Shown in pieces: positions 40,193 to 53,865 of a stretch of 64,000 nucleotides of DNA. Position 1 is the stretch's first letter, and every line of letters starts with the position of its first letter. The translations under genes were made by a program, and so were the position numbers. The notes under the pieces are model-generated. The model ran no database searches. It worked only from the letters and a program-made list of their open reading frames with translations, and was not told the DNA's origin. Origin of the DNA: Serinus canaria (lineage: Eukaryota > Chordata > Aves > Passeriformes > Fringillidae); assembly GCF_022539315.1 (NCBI RefSeq), contig NC_066316.1, positions 26,153,245-26,217,244 on the forward strand, written 5' to 3'.

Positions 40193-40720
40193 CTACTGTA
40201 ATACATACCATAAATCTGTCTGGAAGTAGACATCATCTTTCTTATGGCACTTGTAGTGAGAATCCTGCTCCATCCTAGTGGTGAAAGGATACTTCAGGTG
40301 TTGAAATGTGGGCAGGCATGAGTTCTGTCTTTGTCCCATGTCTTCAGACATGCCCATTCTTGAGGGTGTCCTTTGAATGCCAGTGCAATTTAATTTTTTC
40401 AAATGTTTCAATAGCGATTCCAATGCTTTCTGGCAATTAGTCTCTGTTTTCAAGTTGTAGTTATCAAGGTGGTGGTAAAGGTTTTTAAAATCTCCAGTAA
40501 ATGTCATAAAATATTTATTTTTGCAAAAAGAAACTCTTGTTTCTCTCTGTTCCATCATACAGAGAGATTTTTTTAGCCCTCTCTCTAGGACTTGTAGAAT
40601 ATTTATAGCCTTGAAAATATAAGCACCATTTGGGGGTCTTTTGATATTCTTTTGCCTATCCATCTGTAAACAGTTTGCTATGATGTAAGGGATTGTACAT
40701 GTAAATAGGTAGCATTCCAA
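40193..40720 (-). other. Unexplained 175-codon open frame, antisense
   Basis: This is the longest open frame in the window. The first in-frame ATG is about 19 codons in; the upstream part begins at a TTG. The predicted product is rich in Lys, Leu and Asn, has scattered Cys and His, and shows no signal peptide, membrane segment or domain that I recognise. In DNA this AT-rich a 175-codon frame is longer than most chance frames, though one in 64 kb is not impossible. Just before the first ATG the minus strand reads TGTTTACAG|ATGGAT, which resembles a splice acceptor. It could be chance, a decayed retrocopy, or an exon of an unknown antisense transcript. I do not claim it is a gene. Confidence 0.2.
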
Positions 40721-44001
<3,281 letters not shown>

Positions 44002-44697
44002 TAACAAAGAATTCTGAGCTGCCTTTGGGTACTAATATTGCACAGCAAGCTTTCTGCTATATGTCAAAGACTTTTGATTTCCACTCAAGGCGTTTTATTT
44101 CACTTTGATTTTTGGGAAACAAAAGTGAAGCTCCAATCGATCAGTGCTGATTGTGAAGGTCAGGAAAAATAAGATATTCTTTAAACTGACATCTGTTGCA
44201 AAAGCAAGCAAAATATTATCTGATGAAATACATAAAAATCACTGCATATAGTAAGAGGAATTGGCACCCATTTTTAAGTGTTGTGAAACAGTTTTGAAAC
44301 ATCCTTCACTTTTATTCAAAACTTGTAGAAGTCAGCTATCGAGGCTCCAATAGGAACATCTAAATATAAAATCCATCCTTCATCCACTTTCCTTCCCCCT
44401 GACTATACTGAGATTTGCACTTGGAAATCCTTGAAGTTTCATTGTCTGGAGGATGAATAGAATGCAAAAAAAGCTATTATAACAATGCATTTGGAGGCAA
44501 AAATTCTGTTCTGTGTGAGGGTGTAAGGCAAATACCAAGTAAACCAGACTTGGATACAAAATCCCAGTCTGTGTAAATATGGCATTGGGTAAAATCAGGA
44601 AGACCAAACTGGGAAGTCCCTGCCCCTTGTACCAAATGAGCAACTTGCTTAGACTCCAATCTGTAATCAAAGGCTGTCGGGTTTGTTGTTGCTGCAA

Positions 44698-45525
44698 TGG
44701 CTTCTGAGGTATTAAAAAGTCTTTTTTCCCAGCTCAAAGAAGAAGTTGGGATTCTTCAGCTTTGGTTTTCGAGGTTGTTTGTTTTCTCTTATCTAATACA
44801 GTCTTTTTCTGACCCACTGAGGTCTGTCCAGCAGGTCGGGTCGAGGCACAATGACCACCCTCAGGGTGGTGTTTTCTTTTTATACTAAAAACTACATGTA
44901 CTTTATTTACAGTAATTTCCCAATACCTATCACCTATGTTAGACAGTCTGTCTCTATCCTAAACCAATCCAAAAGTGCCACCATCACAAGATGGTGAACA
45001 AGAGGACAAGAAGAAGAAGGAGAAGGACAGAACACGCCCAGATTCCTCCATCTTGCCTCTACATCTCCCATCCTAAAAACCCCAAAATTCTACATTTTCA
45101 CCCTGTGATAAATTCACTATCATTCTGTTCAAACCCTTGTGGCTTGTAACTCCTTGCACAAAGTTGGTAACTGTTTCCATGGGTTAAAATCGAAGGCACA
45201 GGTGTCTTTGACGCTGTGCCCAGGTCTCTGAGCCCCCTGCCAGGGTCTCAATTCTTCCAGGGCAGTCAGAGGAATGTCCTGGGTTCCGACAAAAGGCCTG
45301 GCACCGAAGTGTGCCGTGGTCCATAAAGCCTTGTTCCTGCTCCATCCACCACCTGAGCAAAGCACAGCCCATTAGGGGAGGCAGCTCATATGGCTGATGT
45401 GGCAGCTGCTGCTCCTTCCTCCCGGGTTGGTCGTGTGCCTTCTGCTGCTGTAGTGATGTCCCTGTAGCACTTTGCTGTCTGGCCCCATGCTCATATGTTC
45501 TACTTCTTCTCCAGGGCTCCTCACA
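44698..45525 (-). mobile_element. Solo endogenous retrovirus LTR, antisense
   Basis: This 828-bp insertion begins TGGCTTCTGAGG and ends GGGCTCCTCACA, so it has TG...CA ends on both strands, and it is flanked by a perfect 4-bp direct repeat GCAA (44694-44697 and 45526-45529). Its interior (for example AAACCAATCCAAAAGTGCC and CTTGTAACTCCTTGCACAAA) resembles LTRs I associate with songbird genomes. On the minus strand there is a TATAAAAAG box (44884 to 44876) with an AATAAA signal at 44907 to 44902. A perfect 8-bp hairpin with a 1-nt loop lies at 44854-44870. No gag, pol or env sequence flanks it, so it is a solo LTR. The 4-bp target duplication would suit a class I element, but the family name is uncertain. 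Confidence 0.8.
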
Positions 45526-46779
45526 GCAAGCCTCTTGTGCTGCTCACTCAGAGGGTATTTTCCTAGTTTGAGTATGCAAGCTGCAATATTCACAGACAAC
45601 TAGCAGTCAGACTTCCACAGAGTAGTAAATGGGCAGTTTCACATCCTGATTTCTCAGGATTATGCCCTTCTGACAGTACTCTGAGTAGAGTTTCTTATGT
45701 GACTTCTCATTTATAAATGTCACTATATATTGCCTGAGAGACAGATACAACTTTTAAAACTTGCTAGTAAGGGAATTTGCACTGAAATAAATTTCATATG
45801 CATAAATATTTGTGTATTTATGTGAGTGCTCATTTACTTTGTACGTAGAAATTTGGTTCAAAATGCACTAACAGCCTTACACTGGTTACTTTCTGTGTTT
45901 ATTTCAGTAAGTATGATTCTTATAAAGGAGTAAGTGCCTTGTAAGCTTTATATATAACCATATTTATATAGTTTTAATATATAATACACTTGGTTTAGAA
46001 AAATAAAAAGTTATTTGAGGAAAAACCTATAATCATTCTGTTTGAAAATTCAAATTGCAAATTTCCCCATAGGTTTTTTTATATAATTACTGGGTTTATG
46101 TACAGCTTGTTCCTCCAAGGTATGTCTTTCTTTTGTCTCATTTTGATTAAATAGGACAGCTAGACTTTTTTCAAATAAAATTTGTGGTGTCTAAGAAAAA
46201 TAAATCTAACCCATCCAGACAGTGAGCATTATTATACAGTCATACAGCCTAGTCTGCTCGCCTCAGTGAACAAAATACCATTTTTATACTGATACTGATA
46301 TGGCATCCTAGATGCTCTTCCTAAAAATCAGTGTTGAGTGAGTAGGGAGGTGACCCTTTCAGATAAAAATAGACTTTCAGATGTTAATGTTTTAAGGGAG
46401 AAGAGAAGGTGCACCAAAAAAAAGCAACCAAGAAACCCTCCAAAACCAAACTCAACCAAACAGTTTAGCTAAAATTCCATTTTCTGCCTGTCAGAAGTGT
46501 CTCAATGGGAATGCTCCTGCCAGCTGTAACAGTTGCCGCAGATTTTACTATAAAGCAGCATGTTCCTAAGCTGAGGCTCTGCCTTGCCCCAGACACTGCT
46601 TCACACACAGTTTCGGTGCAGGGTCAGCATCCCTCCCTCCTCCCCTCCTGGGGCAGGCCATGGCTCTGGAGGACATTCTTTATGGCTCCCCCTGCAAGCT
46701 CCCATCCGGCACACTCTCTGCGCCAAATTATATTTCACATGCACATCTTAATAACAGCACAGTATGGTCTAAGTTAAAA

Positions 46780-47000
46780 GCAGCCTTTTAGACCATGTAT
46801 TCAGCCCTTTGATCGGGCTCAGTTTAGGCTCTTGACACTAACTTCGTTTCGTTTGCTGGGGCTTAACCGTTTGCTGTTCCCATCGTTGTTCATAACAGCA
46901 TTGTTTGTAGGTCACTTGCAGTTTTAAGTGCTAATTGAAGGATCAGATTTCTTCGTGTGTAATTATTTTGTGGTATACAGCTTGCTTTAAAACTTCTCTC
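46780..47000. promoter_or_regulatory. Candidate conserved noncoding element
   Basis: This repeat-free block keeps several CpGs (GATCGGGCTCAG, CTTCGTTTCGTTTGC, TTAACCGTTTGC, CCATCGTTGTTC) in an otherwise CpG-poor region, and has homeodomain-like AATTATT cores. Retained CpG and the absence of repeats suggest constraint, but conservation cannot be seen from one sequence. Confidence 0.3.
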
Positions 47001-47466
47001 TTTTTAATATAAAAAGGCTTTTAGGCATAACTGTATGGAGAGATATATAAATAATATTAATTTCCCCATTTACTTCTCTAGCTGTTTTTGCAAGAATGAA
47101 TGTGGATTAACATTGTTATCCTTTCCTAACAATTATCTTTCGCTACTCTAGCTAGTTTAGTTCTAAAAGACAGAGCCATTGACAAGGGAAAAAAGGGAAC
47201 CTTCTCAGATTTTTCAGCTCAGCGGTGGTAATGTTGCACTGAACACTAATGAGGGAACCCCCACTGATTTGCCTGCTTTGTGACTTTTCTATTTCATAAT
47301 TATTTTTAAAACGCAAAACGACATGAGGTAGCCTAGTCATGTCTCTACAACTTCCTGGTAGCTCAGTTCTTACTGCAGATGGCAATTTGTTCTTGTAACA
47401 TATATGTCTCTCTGACCATTTTCATCTAATTTGTATGGGTTCTACCATTTCCTTTCTCTCTTTCAG

Positions 47467-47521
47467 AGACCTTGCTGTGTGTGAGCTAGGGGGTGGCATG
47501 ACATGCTTGGCTGGGCTCATG
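47467..47521 (+). CDS. CAMKMT: CAMKMT exon carrying AdoMet-binding motif I
   Basis: This 55-nt exon follows a strong pyrimidine tract and acceptor (CCTTTCTCTCTTTCAG) and ends at ATG|GTAGGT. Completing the split arginine codon, it reads R-D-L-A-V-C-E-L-G-G-G-M-T-C-L-A-G-L-M. The segment C-E-L-G-G-G-M-T-C-L-A-G is motif I of the seven-beta-strand methyltransferase fold, the glycine-rich loop that contacts S-adenosylmethionine, so this is the cofactor-binding exon. Human CAMKMT has A-L-A-V where this bird has D-L-A-V, by my recollection. The exon ends on a whole codon and the next begins on one. The same frame stays open into the intron on both sides (47435-47665), but that extension does not resemble the family and I regard it as chance. 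Confidence 0.95.
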
Positions 47522-48573
47522 GTAGGTCTTTTCTCAATTCCAATCCCATTCAGAGGAAGAAACAAAAGGAAAAATGTTCCAGTGCCTCCAACTGCTGGGT
47601 CAGAGAACTGTCAACAGCCTCAGCTGCGGTCAAGCTGCAGAGTCTTGAGAGACCTTCTAGATTGACTTGCTTTCGTATCATATTGATTTTATGGTTGCCT
47701 CGATGAGCAGAAACATTTTACCTCGGTGTAGTCAATATCTATTGTTGTGACATTCCAGGCCACGTACTGTCTGTCTTTCATTGCCATAGCCGAAGGTTTT
47801 TTTTTTTTTCAGATTATAGTCCCATTTGCTAAGATACAGGAATAGCCTGGCGAATCACAGTTGGAGCACCATGATATAGCTGCTAATGTTTTGCCTGCAT
47901 TATTACACCAACAAACATGATCCAGAGCTCTCGGTAATTAGATTCTTTTGAATTAGATTGGCCATTCAGGAGAGTCGTTCACCATTCTCTGGGTTCTGAG
48001 TCATGTATTCAGGAGATATTATGTAGCAGTGCAGTGCATTAGACAAGTTTTTATGTCTCTACAAATAAAAGCATATTGTTACACTGATTGGCATTTGACA
48101 AACCTGTCGCTCTTATACAATGTGTCGAGGTTACAGCCCAATGTGCGAGCATGTCAAAGCTCACAAAAAAATTACCCTTACAAAGCCATCTGCCTGCAAT
48201 GCAAAGTTATATGAAGGGCATCAGGCAGTCAGACAGAAGCAAGCTGAAAGGCAGAGTGACAGCCTTGTATGATGGCTCTACTAGATAAACAGAAGCCCGC
48301 AAATGAAAGCCTCTCAGAATACCATCATCGGCTGTCACAATGCAATTACGGAACAGAATGATAGCAAGATAGAGGCTCCCGCAAATGGAATGATAAAAGT
48401 ATTGACTGATTTGATTGAATGATTAAAATAATGCAGACATAAAATGAAAAAAGATTGAAGATTGTTACAGAGAAATAGGTGAGGAAGCATGATACTGAAG
48501 GCTTGTCACTCCTGTCTTCACTTCCACACAGACAAGCATATTTGCTCATTGTTTGCTGTGCTCTTTTTTTCAG
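47522..48573 (+). other. CAMKMT: CAMKMT intron (1.05 kb)
   Basis: Bounded by ATG|GTAGGT and a strong CTTTTTTTCAG acceptor, with phase 0. It is short and free of repeats, and most of it is the candidate regulatory block listed separately. Confidence 0.9.
47860..48440. promoter_or_regulatory. Candidate intronic enhancer (conserved noncoding)
   Basis: About 580 repeat-free bases are dense in transcription-factor-like motifs. They include a TAATTA homeodomain core (47935-47940), a second AATTAG, TGATTGGC, CTGTCA (MEIS/TGIF-type half-site, 48332-48337), CAATTACGG, and TTGATTGAATGATTA (PBX/HOX-like, about 48411-48425). It also keeps CpGs (CTGTCGCTC, GTGTCGAGG, ATGTGCGAGC, CATCGGCTG). This texture is typical of deeply conserved developmental enhancers. 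CAMKMT neighbours SIX3 and SIX2 in vertebrates, which are plausible targets. This is inference. Confidence 0.42.
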
Positions 48574-48637
48574 GTTGCTATTTCTGCAGATGTCAAAGAA
48601 GTTCTGTTAACTGATGGAAATGAAAAGGCCATCAAAA
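48574..48637 (+). CDS. CAMKMT: CAMKMT exon with post-motif I acidic loop
   Basis: This 64-nt exon follows CTTTTTTTCAG and reads V-A-I-S-A-D-V-K-E-V-L-L-T-D-G-N-E-K-A-I-K, then the first base of an asparagine codon. The L-L-T-D-G-N-E-K-A-I segment is the second beta strand and acidic loop of the Rossmann-like methyltransferase fold, where the aspartate normally lies near the cofactor ribose. It is nearly identical to mammalian CAMKMT, with Lys for Arg at the end by my recollection. The exon end is set by joining its final A to AT at the start of the next exon, which gives Asn-Val. The resulting donor, AAAA|GTATCC, fits the consensus poorly after the GT. The frame stays open for another 98 bases into the intron (to 48735), so intron retention would add an unrelated tail. 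Confidence 0.94.
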
Positions 48638-48729
48638 GTATCCTTATTCAGATAGAAAACTGGTTTGTTGTGCTCGCTCCTTTTTACTGGCTGAGTAACA
48701 ATCGATATAAAGACAGACAGCATGGGGCA

Positions 48730-48980
48730 TATTAAGAAAAAGTCCCCACATAAGTAATTAAAAAACAGATGTGGAATATCTTGAACAGAGCAGCAGCTTC
48801 CCGCATAATAAATGCCACATTTTTTCTGTTAATTAAAAATGCACATGTTGGTGGAGAGCATGTACTGTAGTAAATATTTGCCCCGTGGTTGAGTGCTGGA
48901 AGATTCGTGTGCGTATGCTGCACATTACAGGAGGTGTAGCAGGGAATCAAATCATCAGCTCCCCTTCATGTATCCCTTTT
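48730..48980. promoter_or_regulatory. Candidate conserved noncoding element downstream of exon
   Basis: Repeat-free sequence with homeodomain-like TAATTAAAA and TTAATTAAAAATGCA segments, ATCAAATCATCAG, and retained CpGs (CCCGCATAAT, GATTCGTGTGCGTATGC). It adjoins the exon and has the same character as the 47.9-48.4 kb block. Only comparison with other species could confirm it. Confidence 0.3.
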
Positions 48981-51900
48981 GCAAAAGGGCTAGATTTTTT
49001 TTTTCCTACTTTCAGATACTAGCCCCTTAAAACATACTCAGCATTCATATATTTTCAGAGCTTTTCCAGTGTATGTTAAAATATTTCATTTGTCGCTGCT
49101 AAGTTATAACTGCCTGCAAATTGCCCATTTAGTCTGCTTAATCAATTACCAATTTATCATTATTTCTCATGATGTAAGGTTGCAAAACTCCTCTGTCCCT
49201 TGTAGGAAGTATTTTATTGTATTTCTTATATTAGAATAAATTTCTATTATGCCCTTCTAATATGAACAGATAGTTCATAAAATTGAACTGGACTTGGGTT
49301 AAGCAGGAGAACGAGTGAGCATAATTTGTGGCCACATTAAATATCAGCACAGAACAGGAACAGATATATACAGTGAATACTAATAGCCCTTAGAAATTGA
49401 GAAGAAAAAAAGCAAGATATCTATTTGCTTTTGTTCCTTGATAATCTTTCCATTTACATTTTCAAGCAGGCTAATTTTTCAGGTTTTGGCCACTGCAGCA
49501 TCAGAATTATTTCTTTTTGATATTTGTATATATTTGAGAGCTAATGTAGTGAGTACTTAGTAAAAAAAATAACTTAAACTAATCTGTAGCTTAAGTGAAT
49601 TGCAGTTGCTGATGCCTGTTAAAACAGGAGAAATTTCAGTGCAATAATATTAGCTACTACCTTTAAAAAAAACTTCTCAGAGGTAACTGAGGTAACTATA
49701 ACTGCTGACAGCACTTGAACAATTTCATGTTAAAAACAGTCAATCCTAGATCATATCTGTTAAAACTTGAAGTAAGCTTGCTAAAAATCTCTTTTTTCTT
49801 GAAAAGGCAAGTTCTCACTGGTTTTCCAGGGATTATTATTTTGTTAAATTCTAATATGTTAGACTAGTGTCTTAAGGAGGAAGTTTTCATTATTCTGTGC
49901 ATTTTAATCAGCACCACCCTTCCAATCATTCTTCCATGTCATTATGAAGATAAAAAATGTAGGAGAAAAGAAGTGTTTCAAAACTAGTCTAACAAAACAA
50001 ACTCATGTTGTATAGAAGCATAGATATTTAACAAAAGGTCATTTTACCCACAAAAAGCTTCAGGTGGGCTCAGTAATCATCAAGTCAGCAAATGCCTTGC
50101 ATAGCAGATTCCATAAACATACCTGAACTTTTTTGAAATTTAGAAGTCTTTTATAATAAGGAAAATTGGCAAGTGTGAAAATATTCACTCAGTCCTTGGA
50201 ATTAAACAAATAAAAGTGCTTTTCTTCCTGAAAAAGATACTGTTAATATTATCTAATTATCACACCTTACTTTTTCACAATATGTTTTAGAAATGTCTTC
50301 TGTTCCCAAAAGTCTCACAAGAGGTCTTCATCTGTATTCACTCAGTGAATCCCTTTCAGGGAAGTGATTGGTGGAAGGCTCTAACAGGAATTTATTTTTC
50401 TTTTTTAACATTTGGTGCTCAGAAGGCTCAGCATTCAAAGTGCTTTTATTGTGTTGGATTTTACAATGGGCTTAATATTAGCAGGGTGCCAAAGTGCAGC
50501 AGGCTAAGAACTTGACTGTGTAGGTGAAATGTATTCTTAAAAGTGCACATAATAAAATTTCTGTTGCATTTTATATGGTTTGTGGACTTCTGTAGTAATT
50601 TTATGATCTGTCTTACGGTAATTTTCTTTTGCACTCTTTTCTGTGGTGACTGGCTTTAATAGAAGTTTATGCTAAATTTAGATCTGTTTCAGCCTCACCA
50701 TACTCACTGAAATCAGGATTGAATTTTAGGTGTAATTGGAAGTAGCATTCACCTCAAGTGCCACTGGTTACAAATTATGTATTTTTGCTAGTTCTTATTA
50801 TTGCTGATGGTATTTTTCTGATTGTTTAGCATACCAAATTAAAGTAATGTGGGATAAAATACTGTTTTCTTTTCTAGATTCTGCTCTTCAGGAATAGTTA
50901 ATGTCTAGTATTATCGTTTTTATGTAGGTATTATAGATTAAAATAATCTTGTTTTAAAATTACTGTTTACATCTTCCCTTTAAATTTCTTAGGAAGCTTA
51001 AATTACATGCCAGTCATACTATAATATCCAAAAATTACTTTCCAAAAAGTAAAAGTGGTTGTCAACAAAAAAGAAAAAAAATCCCTGTCAGAAGCCAGGA
51101 AATCACCAAGCAAGCCTGCTAATTATTCTTAATGGGCAAGATGAGCACATTAAGAAACAAATGAATACATCAGTGAAATGTAATTGAAAATCGACCTGGC
51201 AATAGTGCATTGCATCTGAGAATCTGCCTTTGTATTATCAACATCATCATAATTATTGTTGTTTTTGTTGTTGCTATCACTATTCAGTGAGCATAACTAA
51301 CAGCTTTGCTTCGTGAAATCTCAAGCTTTTGAGGATTTGATTTTTCTTTTGATTTTTGACATGCTTCCTATTAGTCTCCATTTCATACTGCCACATGAGG
51401 TATTCACTATGCGTGTTTTCAATATCCATGTTAGGATACGATACGTTATAGAAATGTTAGAAGCTTTAAAATTTTTACAAATGAATTAATCAAATAATTG
51501 TTGCCATTCTAACCCTCCCATTGTGAAAAATATTGCTATATTTTGTATTAGTCAATGATCTTATGTATGATGTTTCTGGAGGTTTTTAAAAGGATGTTAT
51601 GGCTTGAGTTGCTAGACCATTTAAAAGGCTTCACTGCTTTTGCTTATCATCAGCAGGTTTGAATTCATTCAATAGATCATTTACATTGCAAAATCAATAA
51701 AATAAAGACAGGTGTTACTCCTTTTGCCACCTTGTTCAGAACTTCGTAGCTAATTTAGTGTGTTTTATCTAAGTTCTTTCAGTACCATTTAAATAAGGAA
51801 AGTTTTAGGATTAAAACTATAAATGTTTCAAGTGAATAATAGAGATAAACATGAGTTATCAGATTCGTCCCCTGTTGTAATTTTGGGTGTTATGCATTCA

Positions 51901-53753
51901 GATACAAATTTTTCAACTTACATTATCTCTGTGACATAAGTCAGTCATGAACCCCAAATTTTATTTTCTCAAAGCACTGGAAGCATGTTTACTCACTTTG
52001 ACATTTCCAAATCCAAGGATGAGGTTCATTTTAGTAAAAATTGTCTCCTATTTCAGATAGGCTGGGTACTTTCTGCCTTAGCTCTGTTTCACACCATGCA
52101 CTGGTGACTTGAACTACTGTCTGAAAGCACCAATAGTACAAAACATTGTTACAGTGCACTATGATGGCCATTAAAATACAGTGTATGGATTTTTCAACAG
52201 TCCAGGGCAATTTAGGTTAGAAGGGTCATGTTTAGCCTGAATGCCCGAAGATATGGGCTTCTCAATTATTTTTTAAATCTAGTATTACATGTTTTTAACC
52301 ATTATTAATAGTTTTGCTCAGTTATATCATTTAAGTGCAGTGTAGCTAATTTATCAGAATGTTATTTCTGCTCCAGATTTATGATCTGCTCATGGCGTTA
52401 TTTATGCCTTCCTTTTGTTGCCCAGGTGTAGATCATTCATTTACTACTCCTCACTGCATATTGTAGAAACGATTTAAAAGGCACATCCAAACTACAGAGA
52501 TTTGTTTAAACCAGTTTTCTGTCATTCCATTTCTAGGTTTTACTTCACAAATACCAATTGTCTTTTCCAGTGTTTGGATAGAGACTTTCCTGAAATAACT
52601 GTTCTTAAATAACCAACTCTATTAGGAAGGCAAATTATGTGGTTTCAGCAAAGCAAAGAAAAAGATATATCAAAGCAAAGATAAAGGTATCTCAACAATA
52701 TTTCAAATTAGCCTGACTCTTGTATTCAATTTTCTTATAAGAGCACTTTCAAAATATCTGACATATTTTGTGGACCTAGAAACATCTTCCTAATTAGCAT
52801 CAGATTTCCTATACCTTAAATAAAAAAGAAGGATCTTTTACATCTTTACCAAAAATGTCCGTTTAAAATAATTATTTACATTTGAGAGTGAACCATTCAG
52901 GAATGCATGGATTCACACTGGATAACAATTAATATTCTCAGAGTTTTCACTTATTTGCTACACCTTTGCATTCCAGTGGCTTCTCACTAACTGCATGTGA
53001 TCAATCATGACAGTTGTCTTTGTAGCCATAGATGACTGGACCCTGCTTCCCCTGAAATTTTTCCTTGACAGCCTTTGCTTTAACCTGCCTGAATAGCTAC
53101 CCAAATTTGTGACTTGAACTTCCAAACTACAAGAAGCTGAGACACAAGGCTGAGGTACTCTTGTGGTATTTAAGGCACTTATTGCTTTCCACTCTTTTAA
53201 GGTGGTTCCTAACCATTCTCAAGAAAGCAAATGGACTAGAAAATCCTTTGCCTATAGGTTGAGGTGCTCCTGTTGTGTTTTGGATTCACCCAGACAGAGC
53301 CAAGAACATAGGTGTAGGTGGGTAGGTTCTTAAAACACTCAAACCTCCAAAATCTCAGTATTAGGTACAGTTATAATGCTGAAAAGTGAAAAACAGCACA
53401 AACTAGAGTGGACATTTAGTGGTTGTAAACATTTTGGTTCTCCAGGGTTGTAATTCTTTTATTTGTAAATAGTTGCCTTCACATATCTGAGGTATGAGAC
53501 ATGTTTTTTCACTTCCCTCTATAGCTACAGGGCTAGAAATTCCTTAAATGAAAGAGTAAATAGAAGTAGGAAACTAGAGCAAATTGCTGCATAGATCTAT
53601 GGCTGATGTGCTGGAGTAGCAATATAAACTGTATGCTTCTGAAAAAAGATTGACTCTTAGCACAGATTAAAGAAGAACAAACGGATAAGAACATTATGAA
53701 GGCATTATAAATGGAAAATTGTTGGGTTTGTTATTTTTAATATTGCTCTTGTT

Positions 53754-53781
53754 TTGTAGATAATTCTTTGTAGATAATTCT
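53754..53781 (+). repeat. 14-bp tandem duplication beside a splice acceptor
   Basis: TTGTAGATAATTCT is present twice in direct succession (53754-53767 and 53768-53781), ending 17 bases before the exon at 53799. The duplicated segment overlaps the region where the branch point and pyrimidine tract are expected. Confidence 0.95.
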
Positions 53782-53798
53782 TAACAATTGTACTACAG

Positions 53799-53865
53799 AT
53801 GTAAATGAGATAATCACAAGAAACCAAAATGCTGGAGCATTTAAGGCTCAGAAGGTGTCAAGCTG
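53799..53865 (+). CDS. CAMKMT: CAMKMT exon (NVNEIITRNQNAGAFKAQKVSS)
   Basis: This 67-nt exon lies between ACTACAG and a consensus-like donor, CTG|GTAAGA. It completes the split asparagine and then encodes V-N-E-I-I-T-R-N-Q-N-A-G-A-F-K-A-Q-K-V-S-S, ending in TG of a split cysteine codon. It aligns with the human stretch [23 protein letters not shown], so it is the region after the acidic loop. This exon has diverged more than the previous two, as expected away from the cofactor site. The acceptor has a weak pyrimidine tract, and a perfect 14-bp tandem duplication lies just upstream (53754-53781). The next exon should begin by completing Cys and read V-L-R-W; I did not find it before 64000. Confidence 0.92.

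Larger units (their letters stand above)
48638..53798 (+). other. CAMKMT: CAMKMT intron (5.2 kb)
   Basis: Bounded by AAAA|GTATCC (weak donor) and ACTACAG|ATGTAA, with a split Asn codon. I recognise no transposon in it. The first 340 bases look like constrained noncoding DNA; the rest is plain AT-rich intron with short, scattered frames. Confidence 0.88.

Noticed and set aside
44977..45042. Possible separate gene in the purine-rich stretch of the LTR
   Set aside because: It is interior LTR sequence, flanked by matching LTR segments on both sides.
47435..47665. 76-codon + frame containing the motif I exon as a possible single-exon peptide
   Set aside because: Only the exon part matches the family; the flanks correspond to the pyrimidine tract and the intron after a good GTAGGT donor.
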